A DNA stretch of 60,122 bases from Verrucomicrobiaceae bacterium. Lineage in GTDB: Bacteria > Verrucomicrobiota > Verrucomicrobiia > Verrucomicrobiales > Verrucomicrobiaceae. The DNA is taken from positions 1 to 60,122 of the forward strand of contig CANIBP010000040.1 of the NCBI GenBank assembly GCA_947466075.1. The letters are read 5' to 3'. The notes under the pieces are model-generated. The model worked only from the letters and a program-made list of their open reading frames with translations, was not told the DNA's origin and did no database searches. A program made the translations under genes and the position numbers. Positions 18,342 to 26,526 of the stretch are shown here, one piece after another; position 1 is the first letter of the stretch; the number at the start of each line of letters is the position of its first letter.

Positions 18342-18512
18342 TCACTTCTCGTTCGAAGTCTTCCATGCTTGAAGAAGCAACCTTCCTCCAACGGCAATGG
18401 CGATGAATGCTGCTATCAGGCCTGACACTGTGCCAAAAGCCATGGCGAGAACGCCAAAGCCAATGATGATACAGGCTCCAACCGCCAAGGCCGATGCAAA
18501 GTGTTCTTTCAT
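18342..18512 (-). CDS. Small membrane protein, 56 residues
   Basis: An ORF of 56 codons between glmM and bioD, with a 12-base gap after glmM and 1 base before bioD. It encodes a hydrophilic start MKEHF, two probable membrane helices rich in Ala/Ile/Gly (centred on residues 8-27 and 30-48) and a charged end AWKTSNEK. The tight packing in the operon is the main evidence that it is translated. The family is not recognised. Confidence 0.6.
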   Translation of the reverse strand: MKEHFASALAVGACIIIGFGVLAMAFGTVSGLIAAFIAIAVGGRLLLQAWKTSNEK

Positions 18513-18524
18513 AATAGGATGAGC

Positions 18525-19886
18525 TTAGCCGATCTGAGCGAGGATGGCGGAGGCGATTTTATCGGCTTGGGCTTCGAGGTATTCGACATCGCGGCCTTCG
18601 ACGAGGAGGCGGATGAGCGATTCGGTGCCGGAATAGCGCAGGAGCACGCGGCCGTAGTCGCCGAGCTTCTTTTCGGTCTCCTTCATGATTTTCTGCGCCT
18701 CGACGAGTTCTTCGATGGGCGGCTTGGTGCGCACGCGGAGGTTGCGGGAGCACTGGGGGAATTTTTTCAGGCACTTGCGGAGCTGGCTGAGCGTCTCGCC
18801 GGTTTCCTTCATGATGCGCAGCACTTGCAGGCCGGCGATGAGGCCGTCACCGGTGGTGGCCCAGTCGCCGAAGATGATGTGGCCGCTCTGCTCGCCGCCG
18901 AGGTTCAAACCGCGTGAGCGCATTTCTTCGAGCACATAACGGTCGCCGACGCCGGTGCGAATGACACGGCCACCAAGGCGGGAGACGAGATCGTCGAGGC
19001 CGTAGTTGCTCATCACGGTGACGGCGAGCGTGTTTTGCTTGAGCGTACCTTTGCGCAGCATGGCTTCAGCAGCGATGGCCATGAGTTCGTCGCCGTCGAG
19101 GGCGATGGCTTCTTCATCGCACAGAGCGATGCGGTCCGCGTCGCCGTCATGCGCGATGCCTGCCTGGGCCTGCGATTGGCGCACGATGCGCTCGATCTCC
19201 TCGGAATGCGTGCAGCCGCATTCTTCGTTGATGTTGAAACCGTCAGGCTCGGAATGGAAGACCTGAACGTCAGCACCGAGTTGCTCCAAAGCGAGAGCAC
19301 TGGTGTAGGAAGAAGCACCATGAGCGTTATCGAGCGCGACGCGCATGCCGTCGAGGCGCACGCCTTCCATCGAAGCGACAGCATGCGCGACGTAGCGCTC
19401 CACGCCGTCAGCGAGCTTCGTGATGCGGCCAATGCCACGGCCTTCGGGGCGCGGAGTGTCTTCATTACCGAGCACGAGGCGCTCGATGGCGATCTCGGTC
19501 TTGTCGTTGAGCTTGTGACCGTCGCCGTGGACGAATTTGACGCCGTTGTCCTTAAACGGGTTGTGCGAAGCCGAGATGATGACGCCGAAGTTCGCGCCAA
19601 GCTGTGCACTGATCATCGCCACGGCGGGCGTAGGCAATTGTCCGGCGAGAATGACATCCACACCGGCGGAATTGAGGCCCGCAGCGAGCGCAGACTCGAG
19701 CATTTCGCCCGAAGCACGCGTGTCGCGTCCCAGCACGACTTTGGGACGCTCCCCGCCCTCCGGTTTGCCGCCGAGCACGACGGCAGCGGCCTGCGCGAGG
19801 CGCATGACGAACTCAGGGGTCATGGGATGACGATTGGCCACGGCACGGACGCCGTCGGTGCCGAAGAACTGGCGCTTTTCAGACAT
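18525..19886 (-). CDS. glmM: Phosphoglucosamine mutase
   Basis: Converts glucosamine-6-phosphate to glucosamine-1-phosphate, feeding UDP-GlcNAc for peptidoglycan and lipopolysaccharide. At 453 residues it is of normal length. FGTDGVRA opens the protein, the phosphoserine loop is SASHNPFKDNG, the metal loop is DGDADRIAL, and the sugar loop GGEQSGH and phosphate loop RYSGTES are intact. It follows cdaA and a cdaR-like gene, the order conserved in many bacteria, where GlmM activity is linked to c-di-AMP cyclase control. Confidence 0.96.
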   Translation of the reverse strand: MSEKRQFFGTDGVRAVANRHPMTPEFVMRLAQAAAVVLGGKPEGGERPKVVLGRDTRASGEMLESALAAGLNSAGVDVILAGQLPTPAVAMISAQLGANFGVIISASHNPFKDNGVKFVHGDGHKLNDKTEIAIERLVLGNEDTPRPEGRGIGRITKLADGVERYVAHAVASMEGVRLDGMRVALDNAHGASSYTSALALEQLGADVQVFHSEPDGFNINEECGCTHSEEIERIVRQSQAQAGIAHDGDADRIALCDEEAIALDGDELMAIAAEAMLRKGTLKQNTLAVTVMSNYGLDDLVSRLGGRVIRTGVGDRYVLEEMRSRGLNLGGEQSGHIIFGDWATTGDGLIAGLQVLRIMKETGETLSQLRKCLKKFPQCSRNLRVRTKPPIEELVEAQKIMKETEKKLGDYGRVLLRYSGTESLIRLLVEGRDVEYLEAQADKIASAILAQIG

Positions 19887-19919
19887 AGGCGCGCGTTCTA
19901 ACGCAGAACGTCGCCGGTG

Positions 19920-20093
19920 TCAAAGCCGCGCGGCAGGGGCAGCGGGTGCGGGCCGAGTACCGGGGTACGGCTGCGTGGAGCGTGCGTCCTGCGCCTTGAT
20001 CATGTACCAGAACAAAAACGCCAGCAGCAGCGAGATGAGCTTCTCGCGCCAGTTGCGGGTGAAGAGTTCTTTAAATCGATGCCCCCAGTTCAT
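19920..20093 (-). CDS. Minimal CdaR/YbbR-like membrane protein without YbbR domains
   Basis: A 57-residue protein in the cdaR position between cdaA and glmM. Met at 20093 lies inside the 3' end of cdaA (23-base overlap), arguing for coupling. It has a basic N-terminus, a single helix in EKLISLLLAFLFWYMIKAQ resembling the N-terminal anchor of YbbR/CdaR proteins, and a short proline-rich tail. The extracytoplasmic YbbR repeats of normal CdaR are missing and no such sequence follows before glmM. It may keep only the cyclase-contacting membrane part. Confidence 0.65.
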   Translation of the reverse strand: MNWGHRFKELFTRNWREKLISLLLAFLFWYMIKAQDARSTQPYPGTRPAPAAPAARL

Positions 20094-20880
20094 GACCGCC
20101 CTCCGGTTCTGCGTCTGAATGGGTTCCGCTGGATCCCTCATTCAGGATTTCGTTGATGCGCTGACGCAACTCATCCAGTTCCATATCGTGTTCGAGCTTA
20201 CCCTGATAGCACAATGAGAGCGCGCCGCTTTCTTCCGACACGACGAGCGCGATAGCATCGGTCTCCTCGGAAATGCCCATGCCAGCACGATGGCGCAGAC
20301 CGATGGCTCGGTCCTGGATGTCCTTCTGGCTCACGGGAAACACACAGCCGGCGGCGGCGAGACGACCTTGGTCGATGATCGCACCGCCATCATGCAGCGA
20401 GGTCTTGGGATGAAAAATCGTGGTGATGAGTTCCACCGTGATCACCGCATCCATCTCGACGCCGGATTCAGCATACGGTTTGAGATCAATCCCACGCTTC
20501 AACGCGAACAACGCGCCGCAGCGGCGTGATGAAAGCTGCTGCATGGCCTCCATGAGCACGTCCAGTGCCTCGGGATCGGGCCGGTTGAAGGAAAAAATAC
20601 GGCTACTGCCCAGTTCGGCGAGCACACGACGCAATTCCGGCTGGAAGATGATGACGAGCGCAATGGCAAGGAAGACGGAGAAACGCTGCAATAGCCCGCT
20701 GATCACGGAAAGATCCAGTAGCAGCGAGATAAGCGCGAGGCTCAAAAGCAAAACCAGCAGGCCCGTCAGGATGCTCGCACCACGCGTTGCCCGGAAAAAC
20801 AGGTAACCATGGTATGCCAGCGCGGCGAGGATGATGATCTCCACGCCGTCGCGCCAATGCTCTGTCAAAAAGTTCCACAT
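20071..20880 (-). CDS. cdaA: Diadenylate cyclase CdaA
   Basis: Membrane-bound enzyme of 269 residues making c-di-AMP from two ATP. The N-terminal 90 residues form three membrane helices, followed by a short coiled region and the DAC domain. The catalytic motifs are HDGGAII and GLRHRAGMGISEETDA (DGA and RHR). The C-terminal tail is acidic and extra-domain. It is the first gene of the operon leading to glmM, and is divergent from priA with about 90 bases between the chosen starts. c-di-AMP usually governs osmotic and wall homeostasis. Confidence 0.95.
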   Translation of the reverse strand: MWNFLTEHWRDGVEIIILAALAYHGYLFFRATRGASILTGLLVLLLSLALISLLLDLSVISGLLQRFSVFLAIALVIIFQPELRRVLAELGSSRIFSFNRPDPEALDVLMEAMQQLSSRRCGALFALKRGIDLKPYAESGVEMDAVITVELITTIFHPKTSLHDGGAIIDQGRLAAAGCVFPVSQKDIQDRAIGLRHRAGMGISEETDAIALVVSEESGALSLCYQGKLEHDMELDELRQRINEILNEGSSGTHSDAEPEGGHELGASI

Positions 20881-20972
20881 GCCTTGGTTCCGTGCTTCTG
20901 CGGAGTAACGATGGCACGGGCCGGTTCGTTTCTCAAAAGAAGATTCGTTTTGGCGATGGATTGGCGGCAGCT

Positions 20973-23321
20973 ATGGATGAAGCGATGCCACCAACCGCCT
21001 CCAGCACTCCCGCCAAGCCCAAACAGAGCGATCTGTTTGGAGCCGAGGTGACTATGCAGGAGGAAACTGGGGCAAAATCACTGCACGTCGCACGCGTGCA
21101 GCTCGAAGACGCAGGAGCCATGGAACTGGATTATGGCATTCCCGAGGCACAGGCGGACAAAGTCGTCATCGGGACACGAGTGATGGTGCCGCTGCAAAAC
21201 CGGCGGGTGAACGCGGTGGTGCTCGCCTTGCTCGATGAGTCGCCGCATCGCGGGAAGCTGAAGGAAATCGCCTCGATCATCGGTCAACGGCCGATGTTCA
21301 CGCCGGGGCTGGTCAAACTGGCGCGTTGGATTGCGGAGTACTACGTCGTCTCGCCGCATCAGGTGCTGCGCACGATGCTGCCACAGGCGGTGCGGGATAA
21401 ACCGGGCAGTTTTGTGATGGATAGTCATCTCAAGCTCGTGAAGGAGCCGGCGCCCGCCGAGTTTGAGAAGCTACGCAGCAAAGCACCGATGCAGGCACGC
21501 GTGCTCGACATCCTGCGCAGCTTCAAAGGCGAGGCGACGCTGAGCCAGATTCGTCAGGACGTGCCGCGTGCGGCCACGATCCTCAAACCGCTGCTAAAAG
21601 CGGGCTGGATCACCCGCAGTGAAGTGCGTGTGGAGCGCGATCCGTTTCACGACGAGCAGTTTTTGCCGAGCCAGCCGCTGACGCTGACGGAGGAGCAGCA
21701 GGCCGCGTATGATCGCATCTTGAAGGTGATCGAATCACCCGAGAAGGCGAAGCCGATCCTGCTGCACGGCATTACTGGCAGCGGCAAAACGGAGGTGTAT
21801 TTGCAGGCGATTGCCCGCGTGATCGAGCGTGGTGGCACGGCGCTTGTGCTGGTGCCTGAAATCGCACTGACGCCGCAGACGATTGAGCGCTTCAAGGCGC
21901 GGTTTTCGTCGCTCAAGGAGCGCATCGCAGTCCTGCATAGCAATTTGAGCGATGGCGAACGCCACGACGAGTGGTTCAAGATTCACGAAGATCGTGCCGA
22001 CATCGTGATTGGAGCACGCAGCGCGATTTTTGCGCCTTTGGAGCGGTTGGGCATCATCATCGTCGATGAGGAGCATGAACCCTCCTTCAAGCAGGATGAA
22101 ACGCCACGCTATCATGCGCGGGATGTGGCGGTGGTGCGCGGCAGTCTGGAAAAATGCGTCGTTTTACTCGGTAGTGCGACTCCGAGCCTCGAATCCTTCG
22201 AAAATGCGGCCAGCGGCAAGTACGAGGTGCTGCATCTCACCAAACGCACCGATGGCCGCACGCTGCCGCTGATCCGCATCGTCGATATGCGCATGGAGCG
22301 GCGCAAAGGCACCGGAACGAGCGTGGCAAATGCCGGCATCCTCTCCGAGAAGCTGCGGGCGGCGATCACATCGCGTTTGGAGAAAAAGGAGCAGACGATC
22401 CTGTTTTTGAATCGTCGCGGCTTCAACACCTCGCTGACTTGCCTCGGCTGCGGTGAGACGGTGCAGTGCCAGGATTGCAGCATCCCAATGACGCTGCACA
22501 AGCATGAGAACCGGCTCGTCTGCCATGTTTGCGGTTCCCGGCGGCTGCCGCCGTCCAAATGCCCATCCTGCAACGAGCCTGGGCTCAAGTTCACCGGATT
22601 TGGCACGGAACGCGTCGAGGCGGTGGTGCGCGAGGTGTTTCCGCAGGCTCGCATCGCTCGTGTGGACACGGACACGATTCAGCGCAAAAACCAGCTCCGC
22701 GACCTGCTGCGGGAGTTTAGGGCACAAAAGATCGACATCATGATCGGAACGCAGATGATCGCGAAGGGTCTCGATTTCCCCAATGTGACGCTGGTGGGCG
22801 TGCTGAATGCCGATCTAGCCCTGAATCTGCCGGATTTCCGTGCTGCGGAGCGCACGCTGCAACTTCTGGTCCAAGTGGCAGGCCGTGCGGGCCGGGGCGA
22901 GGTCAAAGGAGAGGTCGTGGTGCAAACCTATGCGCCCCACAGCCCGGCAGTGCAGTTTTCGCGTCACAATGACTTCGAGGGCTTCGCGCAGCAGGAACTG
23001 GAGCAGCGCCGTGCGTTTCATTATCCGCCCTACACGCATGTGGTGCTGCTCGCCAGCCGGGGAAAACATCAAACAATGGCCGAATTTGCCCTGCAAACGC
23101 TGCATCGGCGGCTGTTGGAAGGATTGCCAGAGAACGTGATCATGGGCGAACCGGCTCCCTGCGCGATGGCGAAGGCCCACGGGCAGTTCCGCTACCAGCT
23201 TTTGCTGCGGGCACCCAAAATCCGACCGCTGTGTCGTCATATCCAACAAGTTATTCAAGCCACGAAGCTGCCAGCAGACGTCATTGTGACTTGGGATGTC
23301 GATCCCGTCTCACTTTTGTGA
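20973..23321 (+). CDS. priA: Primosomal helicase PriA
   Basis: SF2 helicase of 782 residues from the Met at 20973 that reloads the replisome at abandoned forks. It has an N-terminal 3'-DNA-binding domain (VARVQLEDAG, DYGIPEAQ), Walker A HGITGSGKTEVY, DEEHEPSFKQDETPRY with its aromatic-rich loop, and a zinc module of CLGCGETVQCQDC and CHVCGSRRLPPSKCPSC. Motifs V/VI appear as GTQMIAKGLDFPNVTLVG and QVAGRAGRG. The start is uncertain: a frame opens at 20892 and an in-frame Met lies at 21054. Confidence 0.95.
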   Translation: MDEAMPPTASSTPAKPKQSDLFGAEVTMQEETGAKSLHVARVQLEDAGAMELDYGIPEAQADKVVIGTRVMVPLQNRRVNAVVLALLDESPHRGKLKEIASIIGQRPMFTPGLVKLARWIAEYYVVSPHQVLRTMLPQAVRDKPGSFVMDSHLKLVKEPAPAEFEKLRSKAPMQARVLDILRSFKGEATLSQIRQDVPRAATILKPLLKAGWITRSEVRVERDPFHDEQFLPSQPLTLTEEQQAAYDRILKVIESPEKAKPILLHGITGSGKTEVYLQAIARVIERGGTALVLVPEIALTPQTIERFKARFSSLKERIAVLHSNLSDGERHDEWFKIHEDRADIVIGARSAIFAPLERLGIIIVDEEHEPSFKQDETPRYHARDVAVVRGSLEKCVVLLGSATPSLESFENAASGKYEVLHLTKRTDGRTLPLIRIVDMRMERRKGTGTSVANAGILSEKLRAAITSRLEKKEQTILFLNRRGFNTSLTCLGCGETVQCQDCSIPMTLHKHENRLVCHVCGSRRLPPSKCPSCNEPGLKFTGFGTERVEAVVREVFPQARIARVDTDTIQRKNQLRDLLREFRAQKIDIMIGTQMIAKGLDFPNVTLVGVLNADLALNLPDFRAAERTLQLLVQVAGRAGRGEVKGEVVVQTYAPHSPAVQFSRHNDFEGFAQQELEQRRAFHYPPYTHVVLLASRGKHQTMAEFALQTLHRRLLEGLPENVIMGEPAPCAMAKAHGQFRYQLLLRAPKIRPLCRHIQQVIQATKLPADVIVTWDVDPVSLL

Positions 23322-23394
23322 ATTTTGGCTGGAGAGTGTGAAGAATCGAAGGGGACGTTGACATCAGGCATCCCGATTCAATATTCAGCGCTCC

Positions 23395-23889
23395 ATGACG
23401 ACAGCGACACGCACCCCCTGCCTCCGCCTAGGATGCCTTGCCATCTTGGCCCTTTTGCTTTCTGCGTGTTCGAGCGCGGTGGATGGCCCCGGAGGCCGCA
23501 TTGCGAAGGTGAAGTACTACCACCTGATGCCGAACTACATGCCGAACTCGCAGGAGCAGGCGATTCTCTTTGAGCGTCAGCATTATCTGCATGGCGCGGT
23601 GTCCAAGGCCCAGATCATTGAACGCTTCGGCCACTACTACACGGTGTTCTGGAAAGCGGATGACCGCAGAGGTCCGGTGACGGTCAAATTTGAATACCAG
23701 CAGGCGCTCTCCGGCCTTAGCAAGCGAGTGCAGGAACAGATCGTCGATGACATCCATCGCAGCAATGTTTCTAGGTTTCAGGTCACCGGAGAAGAGTATC
23801 AAAAAAGCGGCAGAGTGATTGCTTGGCGTGTCACTGTTCTGCGTGGCAAAGAGGAACTGGTGAGCCAGCAGTCCGCGCTCTGGAACTAA
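23395..23889 (+). CDS. Small lipoprotein of unknown function
   Basis: A 164-residue protein with a lipoprotein signal: CLAILALLLSACSS with the lipidated Cys at about residue 25. The mature part mixes beta-strand-like segments (VTVKFEYQQA, RFQVTGEEY, VIAWRVTVL) with a helix SGLSKRVQEQIVDDIHRSN. The family is not recognised. It lies 73 bases after priA and 11 bases before the STAS gene's ATG, so it may share a transcript with the partner-switch genes that follow. Confidence 0.8.
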   Translation: MTTATRTPCLRLGCLAILALLLSACSSAVDGPGGRIAKVKYYHLMPNYMPNSQEQAILFERQHYLHGAVSKAQIIERFGHYYTVFWKADDRRGPVTVKFEYQQALSGLSKRVQEQIVDDIHRSNVSRFQVTGEEYQKSGRVIAWRVTVLRGKEELVSQQSALWN

Positions 23890-23900
23890 ATCCGAACTGC

Positions 23901-24437
23901 ATGACGCCTCCCACTCATATTCTCGTTGGAACTATCGGACGTGTGTTCTGGATGAGGGTGGACGGGCGCGGTACGTTTCAAAATAGCCTACAGGCCAAGA
24001 AAGCGCTTCAGCGAGTGATGGCACAAGGCACAACCAATCTGGTCGTCGATCTTGAGCGCTGCCCGATGATGGACTCAACCTTCCTCGGCATGCTGACCGG
24101 CGCGGCGCTGAATTTGCGCGAGGCGGGCAATGGTTCGTTGAGTGTGTTGAATGCAAACCAGCGCAATCTGCAACTGCTGACGAGTTTAGGGCTGGATCAT
24201 ATTCTGGATCTGGACCGTGAAGGCACACTCTGGCAGGACGAGCGCAAGCAGGCTTGTGATGCGCTCCAGCACTGCGGCGAAGCCAATACGGAGTGCAAAG
24301 AAGTGCAGACGCAGCATGTGCTGGCTGCTCACCAAGCGCTGGCGAATGTGAGTGATGCAAATGAATGCCGCTTCCATGATGTGATCGAATTTTTGGCCAA
24401 AGAGCTGGAGGCAAGCACTGCTGCCATTCCCGCCTGA
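23901..24437 (+). CDS. STAS-domain anti-sigma-factor antagonist-like protein
   Basis: A 178-residue protein from the Met at 23901. Residues 1-100 form a STAS domain with VVDLERCPMMDSTFLGMLTG, where the Ser of DST is the residue phosphorylated in SpoIIAA/RsbV proteins. A C-terminal extension of about 75 residues, rich in Gln/Cys/Ala, has no recognised domain. It is followed after 37 bases by an RsbU-type phosphatase, so the pair probably forms a partner-switch module in which the phosphatase reactivates this antagonist. No anti-sigma kinase (RsbW) is near. Confidence 0.85.
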   Translation: MTPPTHILVGTIGRVFWMRVDGRGTFQNSLQAKKALQRVMAQGTTNLVVDLERCPMMDSTFLGMLTGAALNLREAGNGSLSVLNANQRNLQLLTSLGLDHILDLDREGTLWQDERKQACDALQHCGEANTECKEVQTQHVLAAHQALANVSDANECRFHDVIEFLAKELEASTAAIPA

Positions 24438-24474
24438 GGCGCTCCCGGATAAGCCGGGTGTGCCGTTTGAAACC

Positions 24475-25923
24475 ATGACCACTGCTCTTCTTGTCCTGAT
24501 CGTGCTGTTGATGACGGCGGGACTGGTGATGCTGGCAAAGATTGCTCGCCAGCAGAAGCATGCGCTGGTGGCACTGCGTGCCGAGGAGGAGGCCATCGTG
24601 GCCGAAGAGCGGCGCATGTTCCATTACCTGCACGATCTTGGGGAGGCGATCTGGCGTGATGACCAGCAGGCATCGATGTACCGTCTGATCGTTGAAGGTG
24701 CGGTACGCGTGACACAAAGCACGGGTGGCGCGCTTTATCTCCTCGATGAAGCCTCGCAGCAACTCGTGCCGAGGCACTATTCGGATTTTTGCGCACCATT
24801 GATCGCTGTGCCGGAGCGCGTGCAGCAGCAGATGAAGGAAAACTCGTCCACACTGCTGAGTACGCTACGCATGCAGGCGGTGAAGATGGATCAAGGCCTG
24901 CTCGGCAGCATTTACACGCAGCAAAAGACCGAATTGATCCCTGATCTCGGTGCCGAGGTGCGGCTTGGCGGTGCGCTGGTTTCGACCCAACAAAACGTGA
25001 TCTCCATGATCGGGCCGCTGAGTTTTGGCACGCGTCGGCTTGGCGTGTTGGCCGTGACTTCGCCCAAGGATGCTCGCAGCTACAACGCAAACGACTTTGA
25101 AGTCTTCAATTCATTGATCGAGCAGTCAGCCTTCGCGTTGGCGAATGCAATGTCGCATCAGGAGGCGTCGAAGAACCGCATGGATCAGCAGGAGTTGCTC
25201 AACGCCAGCCAGATTCAAAAGGTGCTACTACCTGACCGTGATCCTGATGTGCCGGGTTTCATCGTGGCGGGTAAGAACATCCCGGCCCGCACACTCAGCG
25301 GTGACTACTTTGACTACTTCAAACTGCCCGGCGGCCAGTTTGGCGCGGTGATTGCCGATGTGTCGGGCAAGGGACTAGGCGCTGCGATGATCACCGTCAT
25401 GTGTCGAACACTGATGCGTGCCAAGTCACAAACTTCCACATCGCCCAGTGCCGTGCTGGCCGCTGTGAACCGCCAGATCGCTCCGGACATTCGCGAGGAT
25501 ATGTTCATCACCATGTCCTATGTCGTGGTGGACCAGGACGGATCGAGGTTGACCCTCTCGCGTGCTGGTCACAATGCCGCGCTGCTCTGGCGTCAGGCCA
25601 CGGGCAAGGTCGAGTCGATTCATCCTCCCGGTCTCGGTGTCGGCATCGACAAGGGCGCGGTGTTTGAGCGCGTCACCAAGGATGAAAGCTTTGAGATGCA
25701 AGTCGGTGACTGCCTCCTGCTCTATACCGACGGTGTGAACGAGGCTATGGACCCCAAAGGCATCGAGTTTGGCGAAGAACGTGTGCAGGAAGAACTGGCC
25801 AAGCATGCCCCGCATGGGCCGAAGGCCGTGATTGGCGGCATTATTGCTGATCTGGAGCACTTTTTAAAGGGCCGGCGATCACACGACGACATCACCTTGA
25901 TTGCCATGCAGAAGACGGCATAG
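24475..25923 (+). CDS. Membrane-anchored GAF-SpoIIE/RsbU serine phosphatase
   Basis: A 482-residue signalling phosphatase from the Met at 24475. It starts with one membrane helix (LLVLIVLLMTAGLVML), then a coiled segment, a GAF sensor domain (about residues 50-220) and a PP2C-type SpoIIE domain (about 250-480). Metal-binding signatures are SGDYFDYF, VIADVSGKGLGAAM, RAGHNAALLW, LYTDGVNEAMD and RSHDDITLIA. RsbU-type enzymes dephosphorylate STAS antagonists; the adjacent STAS gene is the obvious substrate. The GAF ligand is unknown. Confidence 0.92.
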   Translation: MTTALLVLIVLLMTAGLVMLAKIARQQKHALVALRAEEEAIVAEERRMFHYLHDLGEAIWRDDQQASMYRLIVEGAVRVTQSTGGALYLLDEASQQLVPRHYSDFCAPLIAVPERVQQQMKENSSTLLSTLRMQAVKMDQGLLGSIYTQQKTELIPDLGAEVRLGGALVSTQQNVISMIGPLSFGTRRLGVLAVTSPKDARSYNANDFEVFNSLIEQSAFALANAMSHQEASKNRMDQQELLNASQIQKVLLPDRDPDVPGFIVAGKNIPARTLSGDYFDYFKLPGGQFGAVIADVSGKGLGAAMITVMCRTLMRAKSQTSTSPSAVLAAVNRQIAPDIREDMFITMSYVVVDQDGSRLTLSRAGHNAALLWRQATGKVESIHPPGLGVGIDKGAVFERVTKDESFEMQVGDCLLLYTDGVNEAMDPKGIEFGEERVQEELAKHAPHGPKAVIGGIIADLEHFLKGRRSHDDITLIAMQKTA

Positions 25924-25951
25924 TCGCGTCCCCCCAAATACCCGCAAAACT

Positions 25952-26509
25952 ATGACCGAGCCGAGTCCCGAAACGACCCAGCAATTACCACCCGAAGACG
26001 TAGCCAATCCAGAAGCCTCCGCTCCTGCTGAAGAGGCAGCGCCGCTTGATCCCATCGCCGCGCTGACGCAGGAAGTGGACCGGTGGAAAGATTTGGCCTA
26101 CCGCAGCCAGGCGGAGTTGGATAACTTCCGCAAACGCTCCGCTCGTGAGGCGCAGGAAACTCGCGCTTATGCCAATGCGGATTTGCTGCGCGCGCTGTTT
26201 CCCATCATCGACAATTTTGACATGGGCCTCGAGGCCGCCCGTGTCGAATCGGAGAAGTCCATGATCTTCATGGGCATGAGTATGGTAAACCGTCAGATCC
26301 AGGATTTCCTGCGTGACAGTGGCGTGCAGGAAATCGAGGCGCAGGGCAAAGCCTTTGACCCGAATGTGCACGAAGCCGTGGCTCAGGAAGCCAACGCCGA
26401 GGAGGCTGAAGGCACCGTCATCCGCGTGACCCGTCGCGGCTATAAGCTCAAGGACCGCATGCTGCGTCCCGCCAGTGTTATCGTTTCCAGCGGCCCTGCT
26501 GCGGCGTAA
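25952..26509 (+). CDS. grpE: Nucleotide exchange factor GrpE
   Basis: A 185-residue exchange factor for DnaK from the Met at 25952. The acidic, Pro/Ala-rich N-terminus precedes the long dimerising helix (LTQEVDRWKDLAYRSQAELDNF RKR region) and the head with FDMGLEAA and AFDPNVHEAV. It lies 17 bases upstream of dnaJ; dnaK is not in the window. No CIRCE-type inverted repeat is visible upstream, so heat-shock control, if any, is by other means. Confidence 0.95.
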   Translation: MTEPSPETTQQLPPEDVANPEASAPAEEAAPLDPIAALTQEVDRWKDLAYRSQAELDNFRKRSAREAQETRAYANADLLRALFPIIDNFDMGLEAARVESEKSMIFMGMSMVNRQIQDFLRDSGVQEIEAQGKAFDPNVHEAVAQEANAEEAEGTVIRVTRRGYKLKDRMLRPASVIVSSGPAAA

Positions 26510-26526
26510 CCTTTTTTCACACCCAC

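Noticed and set aside
25924..25951. CIRCE element upstream of grpE
   Set aside because: The intergenic gap is too short and contains no TTAGCACTC-type inverted repeat.
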